64,000 nucleotides of DNA, from NCBI GenBank assembly GCA_963556145.1, contig OY744468.1, positions 4,588,001 through 4,652,000 on the forward strand, written 5' to 3'. The position numbers were made by a program, and so were the translations under genes. Numbering within the stretch: position 1 is the first letter of the stretch; each line of letters starts with the position of its first letter. Of this stretch, positions 46,092 through 57,206 are shown in pieces. Under the pieces are notes generated by a model. The model was given only the letters and a program-made list of their open reading frames with translations. It was not told the origin of the DNA and searched no databases. The DNA is from Hygrocybe punicea (taxonomy: Eukaryota; Basidiomycota; Agaricomycetes; Agaricales; Hygrophoraceae).

Positions 46092-47895
46092 ATGTGCATT
46101 ACTGTCAACAAGAGTGTAACACAAACAGGGAGACCTTCTACACTTGAAAAAAAGAATCAGCCATAAATCACACTAAGAAATCACAATGCATACCAGGGAT
46201 AAAGGCCACTGCAATGGAGACCCAGTCAATTAGAAGGACAGGAATGGTAATAAATCCATGATGGTAGCGGTTTAGCCATGCTGCCCAGAGAACTAAAGGA
46301 AACCAAAGATAAACCCGACTGAGATACAAGATTAATAGAAATGGTAATACTCACTAACAATCAAGGTGGCCATGGCTAAAGCCATCGAAGTGATAATAAG
46401 GACAAAGTAAAAGATCTCAACTTCTAATGTCATCAGTGTGGGCCACTCAGACATTGCTTGCTTCACAATGTGTCCAAATATGGTATTGTCGCCCAAACTG
46501 ACACAGATACCAACTCCACTCCTGCTAGTGCAAAGTGTCCCCTGGAGGGCAATGTTCCATGACTCCATAACTAATGAAAGACACGTCAACCATGGGAAAG
46601 ATGAGAAGGATGGACAGGTGTAGTATACAGTTATAATCAGTTGCATCAATGGTAGCCGGGAGGGCGTTGCTCTCTCCAGTCAACATAGATCTATCAAATC
46701 TTAAATCAGAAGATACATCTACAAGATGCAGATCAGTGGGGACTTTGGATCCCAATGTGATTTTAATGAGGTCTCCAGCTATGAGATCAGCACAAGGAAG
46801 TCTAAAAAAGAGAATGAGTGGCGGCCAAACAGATAGATTAAAAAGGACCAACTTGAATGTTTCACCACTACAAGTGACAAGTATTTCAGTCAGCAACATG
46901 CTATAGATGGATGCCATGACCCACCCAGTTGTATAATCTGATGACCCAAAAATTAGGGATGGCATAGATCTCTGAATCAAAAATATACTCACCTTGCCAA
47001 GCATTGAAGAAAGCCTGAAGGGTGATAACAATCAGGAGGACCACAGCAAGGGCAAGATTGGGAGCAGATGGATTGGGATCTCTGAGGGGTTGCCTGGAGG
47101 TTCCTGATCAGTATTTCTCCATGTAAACTGTGCAACATAGTGCTGTCCTACCAAGCAATGAAACAAATGATACTAGCAACAAAAAGAAGACTACCAAATC
47201 CTAAATCAGGCAAATCAGGATCTACTCTTCCAGAAAGGAACAAGAATACCTACCCCCGAAGATATAGAAGAACACCTTTCTAACTAAGTGTCTGGGAGGA
47301 TGGCTAATAACATTCCTTCCATTTTTAGCCAGTCTTTGGGCAGCCATGTTTACATTGAGGCCCAGTTTATCTGAGATGCCTAGTCGAGTACAAACCTCAT
47401 GGACAGAGAGTGTGTGCCACTCAAAGAGTGATATATCTGTTAGCAGGATAAGTAAAGTTTCATTCGAATAGCTGGACAAATGTACCCCTGATATCCTTCT
47501 TGCCCTTTGGATCAATACGACCTTCATTCATATCGGTAACATGAATACTATGGGAAATTTTGAATCACCCAAACATGCAGTACTGATTGGCCTCACCTTA
47601 ATGTTCGGAACTCTCCTGGGAGTTTGGCACTTGGTTCAACCGTTATGGGACCTGTCGCCATACTTATTGAGTTGGTCCCGTGGCCAGAAAGGGAAATAGG
47701 AGGGGCTTTAGGACAGAAATCAATTTGAGGATCATTGGTTGGTTTTGAGTAGGTTGATTCGACATCAAAAGTTTTGTCATATTCTGGGTAAAGTTCTGCC
47801 ATTTCTTGCAGTACAGAAACAGGAGGGGAGACAGTACTCCAATATTTATAGTAGATATGTTTTGGTTTGTGAGGTATTTTCACTGAGTGAGCCAT
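46092..47895 (-). pseudogene. P-type ATPase (Na+/K+-ATPase-like), 5' portion
   Basis: N-terminal part of the gene that ends near 26536. Minus-strand blocks after splicing: an N-terminal region (EMAELYPEYDKTFDVESTY, LPGEFRTL, GRIDPKGKKDIRGTFVQLF), EWHTLSVHEVCTRLGIS, NMAAQRLAKNGRNVISHPP, then membrane exons reading FGSLLFVASIICFIAW and NLALAVVLLIVITLQAFFNA. Next are the actuator domain (LIAGDLIKITLGSKVPTDLH, FDRSMLTGESNALP), GTLCTSRSGVGICVSLGDN, LWAAWLNRYHHGFITIPVLL and EGLPVCVTLLLTV. Introns are short GT-AG. The pattern fits type IIC (Na+/K+-, H+/K+-ATPase alpha) pumps, which some fungi keep. Coding quality here is good; the gene is lost through the insertions downstream. Confidence 0.78.
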
Positions 47896-48330
47896 TTCAA
47901 TCAGCAAGGTATTTTAGCTATCTGGGTAAAGTAGGTGACCCACCTTGTTCTTGTGTGCATGACAACGATATCGATAAAAGCTATGACATTATTAATGTTG
48001 GAAACATTAAAATAGTGGTAGATTGATCATTTTTTCACTGGTGAGTGACCTTGCCCGAGGCTCTAGAACAAGGTAATTCCAGTTGGATAGAGTTGACTCA
48101 GAGTGTGAGACTACCAGTATTTATGAGCTACACAAGTCAAGGGTTGGAACGCCCTCAGTGGGAGGTGGGAAGCTGTGATAAAGGGTTGAGTTACACATGT
48201 TTTGTTTGAGAACAACAGATCAGCTTATTTAAAAAACAATATCCCAGGAGTCGGTCCTATGAGCCCAGGTAAATTATGGCCAAATGCTCTGTCCACAAAC
48301 AAGTCAAGTTCATACCTACAAAATCTGTTA
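47896..48330. other. Upstream region of the ATPase, no gene
   Basis: No coding signal. Presumed former promoter of the minus-strand ATPase gene; no clear motif beyond AT-rich stretches. Confidence 0.4.
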
Positions 48331-49094
48331 TTGTCTTTTTCAGCTAAGTTGGTGGAGCCTAAAAAAATGTCCAAAAACAGCAAATTCCCTGTATAAAACA
48401 TCATCAGAGTAGAACCAGAATGCTATGGATATATAATGGACTGAGGCCCAAAAAAAGTGATATAAGGTCTCAACATTGCATATTACTAGTATTGTATTTG
48501 AATGTTTTTGATAGTAATATATTGGCTAATGCTGAGGATTTGAGAACCTGATTTCCTAGGTCTCGGTTAGCAACAAGCAAACACCGTCACTCCTCGGATT
48601 TGTGAAAATGTCATGAGTTCTTCCTTTCATTGAGTACTTGGCAAGCAATTTTTTTTATTGCATTACAGTATTCAATGGCTCCTTTGAACACAAAAATTAC
48701 CCTCAAATGCCACAGGTAGCCAAATCATCTTGAACAAAATCTGAATAGACAGAAGGTTGCTCATATATCCAAAGACCTCTCATACCAATTTTTAAAGAAA
48801 TCTGTTGATACTGGAATGTTTTATGGTCAAAACATTAGTGTTCAAAGGAGTGATCAGATTTCTCTCTACTTTATCGGTATTCAGTTTCTAATTTTATTGG
48901 TGGTTCTGAATAAAAAACATTATCTAGATAGGTTCAGATAATACACTGAAGGAATTAGAACATTTTTTAGCAGTAGAAATCAGTACAGAATCAATTATAT
49001 CAGGGTGTTCAAAGGACTGGTAGTGTTCAAAGGAGCCATTGAACACTGTACTTATTTTGGATTTTTTAGGCTCCGCCAACTTAGAAAAAGACAA
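48331..49094. mobile_element. TA-flanked MITE, 764 bp
   Basis: Ends TTGTCTTTTTC and its complement, flanked by TA on both sides (48329-48330 and 49095-49096). The inverted repeat continues inward as TAAGTTGGYGGAGCCTAAAAA, and a second inverted motif TTCAATGGCTCCTTTGAACAC lies at about 48671-48691, with its complement near 49020-49045. No ORF. Fits a Tc1/mariner-type MITE. Confidence 0.65.
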
Positions 49095-49319
49095 TAAATG
49101 CAGACAAACTACGATACTCATCGCCATTTAGCATCACCGCACCACAAGGACTCGGCGACACGCCAAGCCATAGGGACACGCATACCATGCACCGTGGGCA
49201 TCCGTCAGATGGACGCCCGGCAGGTGCTTATTAGGCGAGTGGTGATGGGGAGCATTGCTCTAAGTGATGGTCAGGAAGAAGTCGGGGGAAGGCCATGCAG
49301 AGCGGATGTAAGTCATGCA

Positions 49320-50960
49320 CAGTAGTTGTACTGCCGAGCTTGCACCAAGTCCCAAGGGGAAGGATCAGTAACCATCGCGTCTGGATCTGTTGACGAGACT
49401 GGAATTCGACTGTGGGACGCCATAAGTGGTGCAGACTACGCACACTCGAGGAACATTCGGGCACGCGCCGCATCATATCAGGTCTACAGATGCGGTCACT
49501 GCGGCCACCTTCCCATGCTCGAAGGACATGCTGCGGCAGTTGAACCAGTGGCATTCTCTCCTGACGGCACGCATTATTCAACGACACGTCGGCTGTGGGA
49601 CGCTGTCGACGGTTCTTCGCGAACGCTCAAAGGACATCATGCGAGGGTTCCATCCGTTGCATATTCCGTGTCGAGACAAGACCCTTAAATTGTGGACCCA
49701 GTTACTGGTGCACACCTACACACGCTTGAAGGACACTCCGCATTCAATTAGTTGAGGCTGTTGCATTTGCTCCAGGCGTTACACGAATCGTGTCTGGATC
49801 GTACGGCAATATTCTTCGAGTGTGGGATCCGCTCAGTGGCGCTCACTGCCGTACACTTGAACGTCATTCCACGAGAGTAGAGGTGGGCATTTACCCCGGA
49901 CGGCATATCCACTGTGTCTGCGTCTGATGACAAGACTCTTCAGCTGTGGGACGCCGTCAGTGGTGCCCATCTGCATACGCTCAGGGGACATTCCGGGACA
50001 GTCCTGTCAGTTCTATTTTTCTGTGACGGCTATTACATCATTTCTGGGTCATACGACAGCTCTCTTCGGCCGTGGTGCGCCACCAATGGTGCCCACCTGC
50101 AGTTTCCTGGGGCATGCTGGTACAGTGTCATTTTCCCTGGGCAGCATGCGCATCGTACCTGGTTCATCTGACAGCACTCTCCAACTATGGTACATCGGGG
50201 GTGCCTGCCCGCACATACTGGAGGGACATGAAGACTCGGAAGCGGTCGAATAAGTGGCATTCTCTCCCGATGGCACACGCATTGTGTCTGGATCAGCTGG
50301 CCAAACTCTTCGATGGTGGAAGCGCTTCGTGGAGCACACGTGGAGACACCCAAAGGACATTCGGCGCTAGTTCACTTAGTGGCGTTCCTAATCGTCGACG
50401 CTATAGCCAATCAAGGGCCCTATCTCCCATAATGGCGTGCGCATCGCATCTGGCTCAGTCGACAAGGCTCTTCGATGGTGGGACGTAGTCCAGGGTAAGC
50501 CTCTAGGGACATTCCGACGTTATTCAATCAGTGGTATTCTCCCCGGACAGCATGTGCGTTGTGTCTGGGTCATCTGACGGCACACTTCGAGTCTGGGATG
50601 CGATCCGTGGCAGACCCCTGTGCATTCTACAGGAACATTACAATTCTCCCGAATCAATCGCATGCTCTCCGCATCTGATCAAGTCTTCATTGTCTTCAAA
50701 AGATAACATTGTTGCGAATGTCGATCTGGGTCTTTTCGTGGACGGTGAATGGATTGTGACTGCATCTCACAACATAAGACTGTGTTGGATTCTCATGTCA
50801 TGTCCGTCATGTTGTCTTGCTTCAAGATATATGCGCATTGTTCTGGGCACGGAAAGACGGGCGAGTCGTGTCTCACCACGAGAATTCGTTCCTCCACCGT
50901 TCCTGCAATTTTTAGCTTGTAGATATTCGCGTCACGCGTCTGTCCAAGCCTATGGGCACG
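49320..50960 (+). pseudogene. WD40-repeat protein, broken
   Basis: WD40 motifs occur in all three plus frames: SVDETGIRLWDAISGA (49390), HAAAVEPVAFSPDGT (49530), DKTLQLWDAVSGAHLHTLRG (49928), SGSYDSSLRPW (50040), SSDSTLQLWYIGGA (50160) and SGSSDGTLRVWDAIRGRPLC (50555). Canonical repeats end GH...V.SVAFSPDG and ..D.T.R.WD; here at least six survive but frameshifts and stops separate them. The tandem style resembles the WD40 arms of basidiomycete NLR-like or NWD proteins; no NACHT domain is present in the window. Confidence 0.75.
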
Positions 50961-51254
50961 ATCGAACGCTTGATCCTACCGATCGCCCAATCAGCCCTGT
51001 ACCTTAGTGACTTCACAAACCGTGACATTGCCGGCCAACAAACAGGAACATTACCTCGAGTGCAGGGTTCCACCACATATCCGTCAGTATCACATTATTA
51101 CATACCGTCAAATTGAGTCCTACGACGCAATGAGATGTTGTGAACAGAACACGCATGGAACTTCAACGTACTTGAAGGATATTTGATCTCAAGGCAGTGA
51201 ACAGTTTACAGTGACCCACTTGGAATTGATGTCACAGGTAGCATATGTGAGGAA
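50961..51254. other. Intergenic spacer
   Basis: Between the WD40 pseudogene and the convergent stop of the GT8 gene; nothing recognised. Confidence 0.4.
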
Positions 51255-52328
51255 TTACAACACAACGTTAACATTTGACGACACCAAAGCCCATCCAACC
51301 GGGTCTGTATTCCTCATCCCCATTCCTAGATTTTCGAACATATCCCACCACCATTCATTGACTTCCTCGAAGTCGCCACCTGTTCCTTTGCCATGCCAAG
51401 GCTTCTCTGCCGAACAATAGTGGAGACACCGAATCTCCTCATCTCGCCACATAGGCTTGTGAAGCACCCGTAAGGTCTTGAGCGCATTGTAGCACCACGG
51501 GAGTGGTTTCCACTTTCCCTCGAAAAAGGCGGAAAGGAGGTCTTGATCAGGAAACATGAATGTGGGGACGAGGGACGACGTCGCCAAGTAGTGGGCGATC
51601 CCTTTAAAAAGTGTCGCAGAAGGAGTTAGGACCACCGTCCCGGAGTTGAGAAGCTTATAAGGACGGGGACTACTTTCAGTGATCGTTGGGGGCGTCGTGA
51701 TTGCTGTCGGATGAACAGCAGGCGTAAAGATACAATTTATGGGTATCCTGAATGTGGTCAGTGATTGCAGACGTCGAGCGAGCACTACAACCTACCAGTC
51801 AGCAGGGTAGTGCGCAAACCTTCGTGGGTTACATGCACAGATAGGTGTGGCAGCTATCCAGTCTTTCGGTAGGTCCATGTCCATAAGCTCATCCATATTT
51901 TTCATGATCATCATGTCAGAATCAAGCAAGACAACTCGCTGTTGATATGATCAATGTTATAACATGCTGGTCTCACAGGTCCGAACCTCGTAGTCCACGA
52001 GATCAAATACCCTGAGATATTCTCGTTGTTATTTTGGTTTCAGCGTCAACAAGAACACATACCTGAGCTTAGTCCAAGTCTCAAGAAACCTAGGATTGTG
52101 GCCTCCAAGGGAATGCACACCCTCAGGGGGCTCAAGATTGTCAACTTCAATGACCCGTAGCCCTCTCTTCATCAAGGCATCCTTTGCTGGCTGCGGTACT
52201 CCGGGACTGACCATTATCACCAATGGATACCGCGACCCAACTGATTGTAAACTGAATTCCAGAACCAGTGCCCCTGGTAAGTAAGCGGTATTCGTGAGCA
52301 AGGTAGCATAGACAGCATTAGTACTCAT
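51255..52328 (-). CDS. GT8 family glycosyltransferase (glycogenin/galactinol-synthase-like)
   Basis: Four exons: 52063-52328, 51987-52011, 51796-51938 and 51255-51747; 308 residues exactly. The N-terminus NAVYATLLTNTAYLPGALVL is the nucleotide-sugar-binding start of GT8 enzymes. After two introns comes RVVLLDSDMMIMKNMDEL, with the metal-binding DxD (D103, D105). Then CACNPRRFAHYPADW, YKLLNSGTVVLTPSATLF, FPDQDLLSAFFEGKWKPLPW and the C-terminal HYCSAEKPWHGKGTGGDFEE. Family members use an activated sugar donor (UDP-Gal or UDP-Glc) to extend an alcohol or self-glucosylate. The acceptor cannot be told from sequence. No signal peptide, so cytosolic. All introns GT-AG, 47-54 bp. Confidence 0.92.
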
Positions 52329-53706
52329 GGTGCTGGATGAGAAAGTGACGGGCGTGTTATATAGGAACTCCGAATGATAAAAGGTGATCAACATGAAATA
52401 AGGCGAGGTGCGGGCTTGCAGAAGTACACAACACCGGGCCAGAGACATCGTGCCCAAACCATTGAATCAGCGGATTCAATAACCTTGTTTCGGTTACAGC
52501 CGATGAGAATTTGTCGAAGGGCGGTAACAAAACGGGATTTCTAACCCCGGCACCTGCAAGGATTGTTGTAGCCTGCAGGCGTGGATACTTCACCAAGATC
52601 CTGAAAATTGAACATTGAACACGAAATTAAGGCAAAAGCCGCGAAAGTTTAGAAACGCCGTGATCGAAAGACTGTCTTTCCATAGTCGTGTGCCGCGCTT
52701 CGTGGTGTGCCCATTCTTTAGAAACTGCATGCCGCCTAACAGATCCTGGTCAATTTCACTCAGGAATTGACCAATTCGGAAGCCAAGGGCATGTTGGCCC
52801 ATCTAAGGGAATTTTAGTAGGAAATAATGGATGAGAACAGGGCTGAGAGCTCCATACTAGCATGACCTGCTGGACCGCGGGCAGATCCTCCCGGAATCCG
52901 TGAGGCGAGGGGCATGATGGTAAGGCAAGAAGTTTCCCAACTGGTTCTCATATGAAGAGCCGCCGCAACGGCAGAGGCAAACTTTGAGGATCAGCAGCGT
53001 AAAGAAGAATGAACACGACCACTGTGGCTGTTGCCAGAGGGGTCATCTGGAACGCAGCAACTTGAACGATTATGTGAAGAACGATGGTTGATATCCATGC
53101 GGTCTGCCTTCATAGCTGTTACGTGCGGAGCTACTCGTTGAATCGAATGCTGTTTGAAGTGAGCAATCGTACTACCTTGGATGAAAATTGGCGACGAGCA
53201 CACGTCTTGTGAACCGTCTGCTTGGATGAGATTGTTATTACTGCAAGTAACATGAGCGAGAAGGAAGAGAGGCTCACGAATATGAATATTTATTTGGAAG
53301 TGCATCCTACTTTTAAATCTATGTGATATGATTCGGTCCGAAAGTGAAAATGTATTCTACCAACTCTGACCGAATGAGGAGCGGACAAATATCCGTGAAA
53401 ATGTCTCTGGGCTGGAAGTATTACGAACAGTACACGAATGGGCCCATATAGTGCGCATTTGCAGATAGAGGTGGAATTGCGAACGTGACAGTTGAAGCAG
53501 TGGTTGACTTTGGTATCGTTTACGCGGAATATGTAGTAAACGGTTGCGGTGAAGTCGGAACTCTAGGGGACGTACGTAGCGGAACAATATCCGTCGTCTG
53601 CGAAATCGTAACCGGAGATTCGTGAAGACTTGCTGAGTGCGTGTCGCAGAAATGTTGTGAAGAGGATGCGTGAAAAATTAAGTGGCACGAGCTTGAATGG
53701 CATGTG
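52329..53706. other. 1.4 kb without a supported gene
   Basis: Minus-strand frames such as GQHALGFRIGQFLSEIDQDL (52700-52802) and MTPLATATVVVFILLYAADP (52960-53045) look protein-like, but I could not link them into a gene with good splice sites or name a family. A small host gene of unknown type is possible. Confidence 0.35.
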
Positions 53707-54308
53707 TTAACGACGCGGTGCCAATGAAGATAGCATTAGCCCCTGAGCCAATTCTGGCTTCCAGGAAACGCGCCTGACGGCTTCGGCAAAATCCACCCAC
53801 TCCCTTGTGCGCTCTCCGCTTTCAAGCCAATCTTGATCCACCGAAGTGACATTAAGCTCGTAAAAGTGGTATGTGGAGGAGGCAGATGGGATTGTAGTGA
53901 CGTATCGAGATATCGCACCACGCACGCCCGCTGGATGGAGAAAGACGTGCAAGGCGAATTTGAAGGCCAGGGGGTGCGAAGAGGGAAGGACGACGATCAG
54001 GAGAGGAACGCGGAGAGGGACAAAAGGGTGAGACCTTCTTCCAAAGCTTCTCGTAAAGCTGCAGCCTCTAGTGTTCCATCTGACGGTTCCCAACCACCTT
54101 TCGGCACTGGTAACGGGAGCAATATCAAAATGGTCAGTGAGGCGCTGAATCATCGGAGCTTGAACGGATATTGGGCAAGGTTGGGGAACTCACCGACCCA
54201 CATGTCTTGTCTCTTGCGACTCGTAATGACTAGAATCTTTCCAGTGGCCCTGGATATAGGAATTGCGCAACATACGACACGGGGAACGGCGCGTCCTTTG
54301 GAGGCCAT
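53707..54308 (-). CDS. Nudix hydrolase, diphosphoinositol polyphosphate phosphohydrolase-like
   Basis: Three exons: 54194-54308, 54035-54106 and 53707-53930; 136 residues. N-terminus MASKGRAVPRVVCCAIPISR, then GKILVITSRKRQDMWV, a V-P-K-G-G-W junction across intron 1, and the Nudix box at about residues 42-65 (R57-E58, E61-E62, G64). C-terminal part YHFYELNV, ESGERTREWVDFAEAVRR and LMLSSLAPRR. The layout matches fungal Aps1/Ddp1-type enzymes that remove beta-phosphates from inositol pyrophosphates and also cut diadenosine polyphosphates. The second intron (104 bp, GTCTCA donor) splits the Nudix helix just before AGV. Confidence 0.92.
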
Positions 54309-55201
54309 GAAAGGGGCTTGATGAGCTGGAGGGGGGTTTGGTGCTCTGAAATGATGTGGCTGTATTCAAGAAGCATTCATGGGCAAAAGAGGTATGAGCG
54401 CCACGGACATGTGTGGTGGATTTGTTGATGAGGGGGCAAGTCTTGAGGAAGTCAAGGCTGTGTGTGTGGATCGTGGAGGAGGAGATATATATATTAGATA
54501 AAAATTTTGGGGGTTAAAAGCGAAAAAATTTAAGTTGGGATCGCCGGGCCATTGTCGGGCTTACGTTGCGTCCAGCAAGCTCAGCGACCAAAAATTGCGC
54601 ACGTTCATCGGCTCAAAGCGGCAGTGGCGCCTGCAAGCAACGGAACGCGAGCCGTCTCAATTATGCCCCTGACTCTAATAGCAGAAATAACCGGCCAAGA
54701 CACCTCCTCATCGAGCCCCGAGCAATCTCCCCCTCTTCGCGGCCTGTGTTCATCAAGGGGACCTTTCTACTCATCATGTAGTTCCAGTCATACAAGTGGC
54801 CCCTCGCGTCCGACTGTCAAGCACGTGACTTCACGGAGCACGTTCGCAACGCTATTTGTCTCACAAAGTGCTCCGAGGAAAATATCCCTGAGACACCTGC
54901 AGTTGTCTGCAGCACTGCCGCTCAACGCGAGGTAGGACCCCAACCCAAAACTGACCGTTCACCACCATCCCATCAATTCATCGGTTCGTTTGTTCCGGAT
55001 GAACCAACAGCCACCGGAAGTAACAGTAGTACGTGAAGCTTGCAATCTAACGTCCTTCATTTCAAACCCAACACTCCTGATTTCCCGCCGGAAGAACGTC
55101 CAGATAGAAACGACATGACAGAGCTTGCCGAAAATTCTTATTCGTTCCATCTGCATACGGTACAAGTCGATCAGACCTAGTCAATCGGGGAGTGAAGTTT
55201 T
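54309..55201. other. Intergenic, possible small unrecognised gene
   Basis: Contains the promoter of the Nudix gene (minus) and the 3' end of the ZIP gene. A plus-strand frame reading ASDCQARDFTEHVRNAICLT with several Cys (54815-54930), ending at a GTAGGA, could be an exon, but no family or start was found. Confidence 0.35.
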
Positions 55202-57130
55202 TCAAACGTACGCCACCAAAAACATACATCCAACCCCAAAGGACATGGCTGCAAACTGTCGGACAAAACATCGTTGCGTCACCGATCTGGCCTAGGTGCA
55301 AAGGTAAAACCAATCTTTACCTCACGCAATGCCTGCTTGCCGCTCTTACTCTCCGCCAACAAACTAGAGGACTCAATTGGAGCGACAACGTGGAAATTTG
55401 GTTGTGGCTCAAGACATACGTGGGTAGCACCGCAACGGCACCTATATAAAGAAATCCCCCGGCCACAAATGGTATAACCTAGGTATCAGTTGGACTCGCG
55501 GTGAGTTTTTTGTTCCCCTTCCAGTATCAAAAACTGACCAAGTCTCCAAGCTGTACGGTAGTGCCGAAGATACCGGCCGCATCTTGACGGACCCCAGCAG
55601 CGAGGTCGGGAGATGTCTTCCCCGTCTCTGTCGAAGTAGCATTGTGTATAGCAATGCCCATTAGCGTGCTATTAACGTGGGCCAAATATCAAAAGTAGTC
55701 AGATTCTTCACGCGCTGGATCTTGGCACACACGCTTACCCAACCTGAGCAAGATTTATGCCGTCGAAAAACCACACGAAAATAGTCAGAGCGAGTGCCAT
55801 ATTAAGACAGATGGGCGTACGAAGGCCCCCACAGCAGTCAGGAATTGAGACTGCATAGCTTGTTTCTTTGTGAATCCACTCCGGACCAAAATGGAGTAGT
55901 CGGCGATCTCATGGGGAATTTCATGAGCAAAACAAGCGAGAGTGGTTGTAGCGCCGATGAGTGGAGAAGAATAAAAAGAAGCGGCCATGCTGAAAAGAAG
56001 GCACATGGTCCTATGCCATCAGAAGTTATCACAAAAAAAGACGTAATGTTACACGTACGCGAGACCATCGGTGCTGCAAGAAAAATATGTATAGTTAGTG
56101 TGAGTACAAAAGGGAAAGATGGGCCCTGACATGTTGTGCACAAAATCGCCAAATAGGTTCAGATATGCTGATAATTTTGATGGAGAAGACATTTCCTTAG
56201 GTTTATCTACAGTTAGCGGATTATCGCCCTTGCTTCCCTTGGACCCTCGAGATCGGAGTCCGTTCTGGGCGACTGAGGAGGACGCTCCAGAACTTTCGTC
56301 GGAGTCTAGTCTTCGGGAACTCTCCTCCGGCGAATGAGAATGGGGGTGGCTAGCTTGCTCTTCGCCACCTAATACCCGTAGTGTCTTTTCCATAATAAAG
56401 AATGAGGCAAATCCTGCAAGCGAACGAACCGACCTCAACGATAGTAGTCACAAGAGACTAAAGATAACATACCTACGAATATGCCAAGACTAGGCATAAA
56501 AGATCAATATACGCGTATCAAGTACCGATGGGAGAAAAATCACCCTATCAGAATATTCCTTTTCTCTTCTACCATTACGAGGTGTACGCCAGGTTCTTGG
56601 TGTTCTCCCATGAACGAGTGCGGAACGAGGTGCAAGAAGACATCCGAAAGTAGTCCTCCGGTAGCAAACGCTGTCATGGTGTTCAGCGTGTCTCTGTTGA
56701 TTTCCGCGGGTATAAAAGCAAGGATAAAATTTGGAACCCTACAGCGGACGATTTAGTTGGGCTGTATGTTGTGCAACAAGCAGAAACACTGACGAGCTAA
56801 TGTAGAAAGTCCCTAAGACTGAATTTATGAGGTATGAAGTAAGTGATGACTGTCACGCGCGTCATTCATCATATTGGACGCACTAGAATTCCAGGCAGGG
56901 CCAAAGGGGAACAGCCACGCAAAAACCTGCCGCATAACCGGAGACTCCTTGTCCTCGATCGCAATCTTCAGCACGCTAAGCTGCTGTACAGGTCCACATT
57001 GTTGGATATCTGTTTGCCTAACAACCAATGTGGTGGGAGGCCCATCGATTACCACATTTGCAGCGACATGTAAAGCAATGCAAACAAAGAAAGCGAATAT
57101 GAACAGCGCTCGAGTGTAACGAGCAGCCAT
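55202..57130 (-). CDS. ZIP family zinc transporter, KE4/LIV-1 type
   Basis: Twelve exons: 56884-57130, 56794-56812, 56544-56738, 56473-56489, 56131-56413, 56059-56073, 55821-55989, 55739-55743, 55539-55668, 55420-55478, 55321-55363 and 55202-55255. The sum is exactly 412 codons (411 residues). N-terminal signal peptide (ALFIFAFFVCIALHVAA). TM blocks: TFYISSVPNFILAFIPAEIN, FATGGLLSDVFLHLVPHSF, and a His/Ser/Asp-rich cytosolic loop (about residues 180-250). The KE4 signature FAHEIPHEIADYSILVRSG supplies metal ligands. C-terminus IPFVAGGFLYIGAVAVLP and FAAMSFGVGCMFLVAYV. KE4 proteins move zinc out of ER/Golgi into the cytosol. Odd feature: four tiny exons, one of only 5 nt (GTTGG). It starts 76 bp from the divergent HD gene. 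Confidence 0.93.
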
Positions 57131-57206
57131 GACAATTGAGGAATTTTTCTGTCTGTCAGTTGCTGTCTGAGTGTTCACGTGATCTATACGCAGAGTGTTT
57201 TCCTCA
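57131..57206. promoter_or_regulatory. 76-bp bidirectional promoter, ZIP / HD genes
   Basis: The start codons of the minus-strand zinc transporter (57130) and plus-strand HD gene (57207) lie head to head with only 76 bp between. Any core promoters and 5' leaders must overlap or lie inside the neighbouring gene. No TATA box is visible. Confidence 0.6.

Noticed and set aside
48331..49094. Palindromic ends as transcription terminators
   Set aside because: TA flanks and extended inverted repeats fit a MITE; eukaryotic genes do not end at such hairpins.
54552..54935. 127-codon plus-strand frame as a gene
   Set aside because: Low-complexity Ser/Pro composition and no recognisable domain; another frame with Cys residues is also possible but unsupported.
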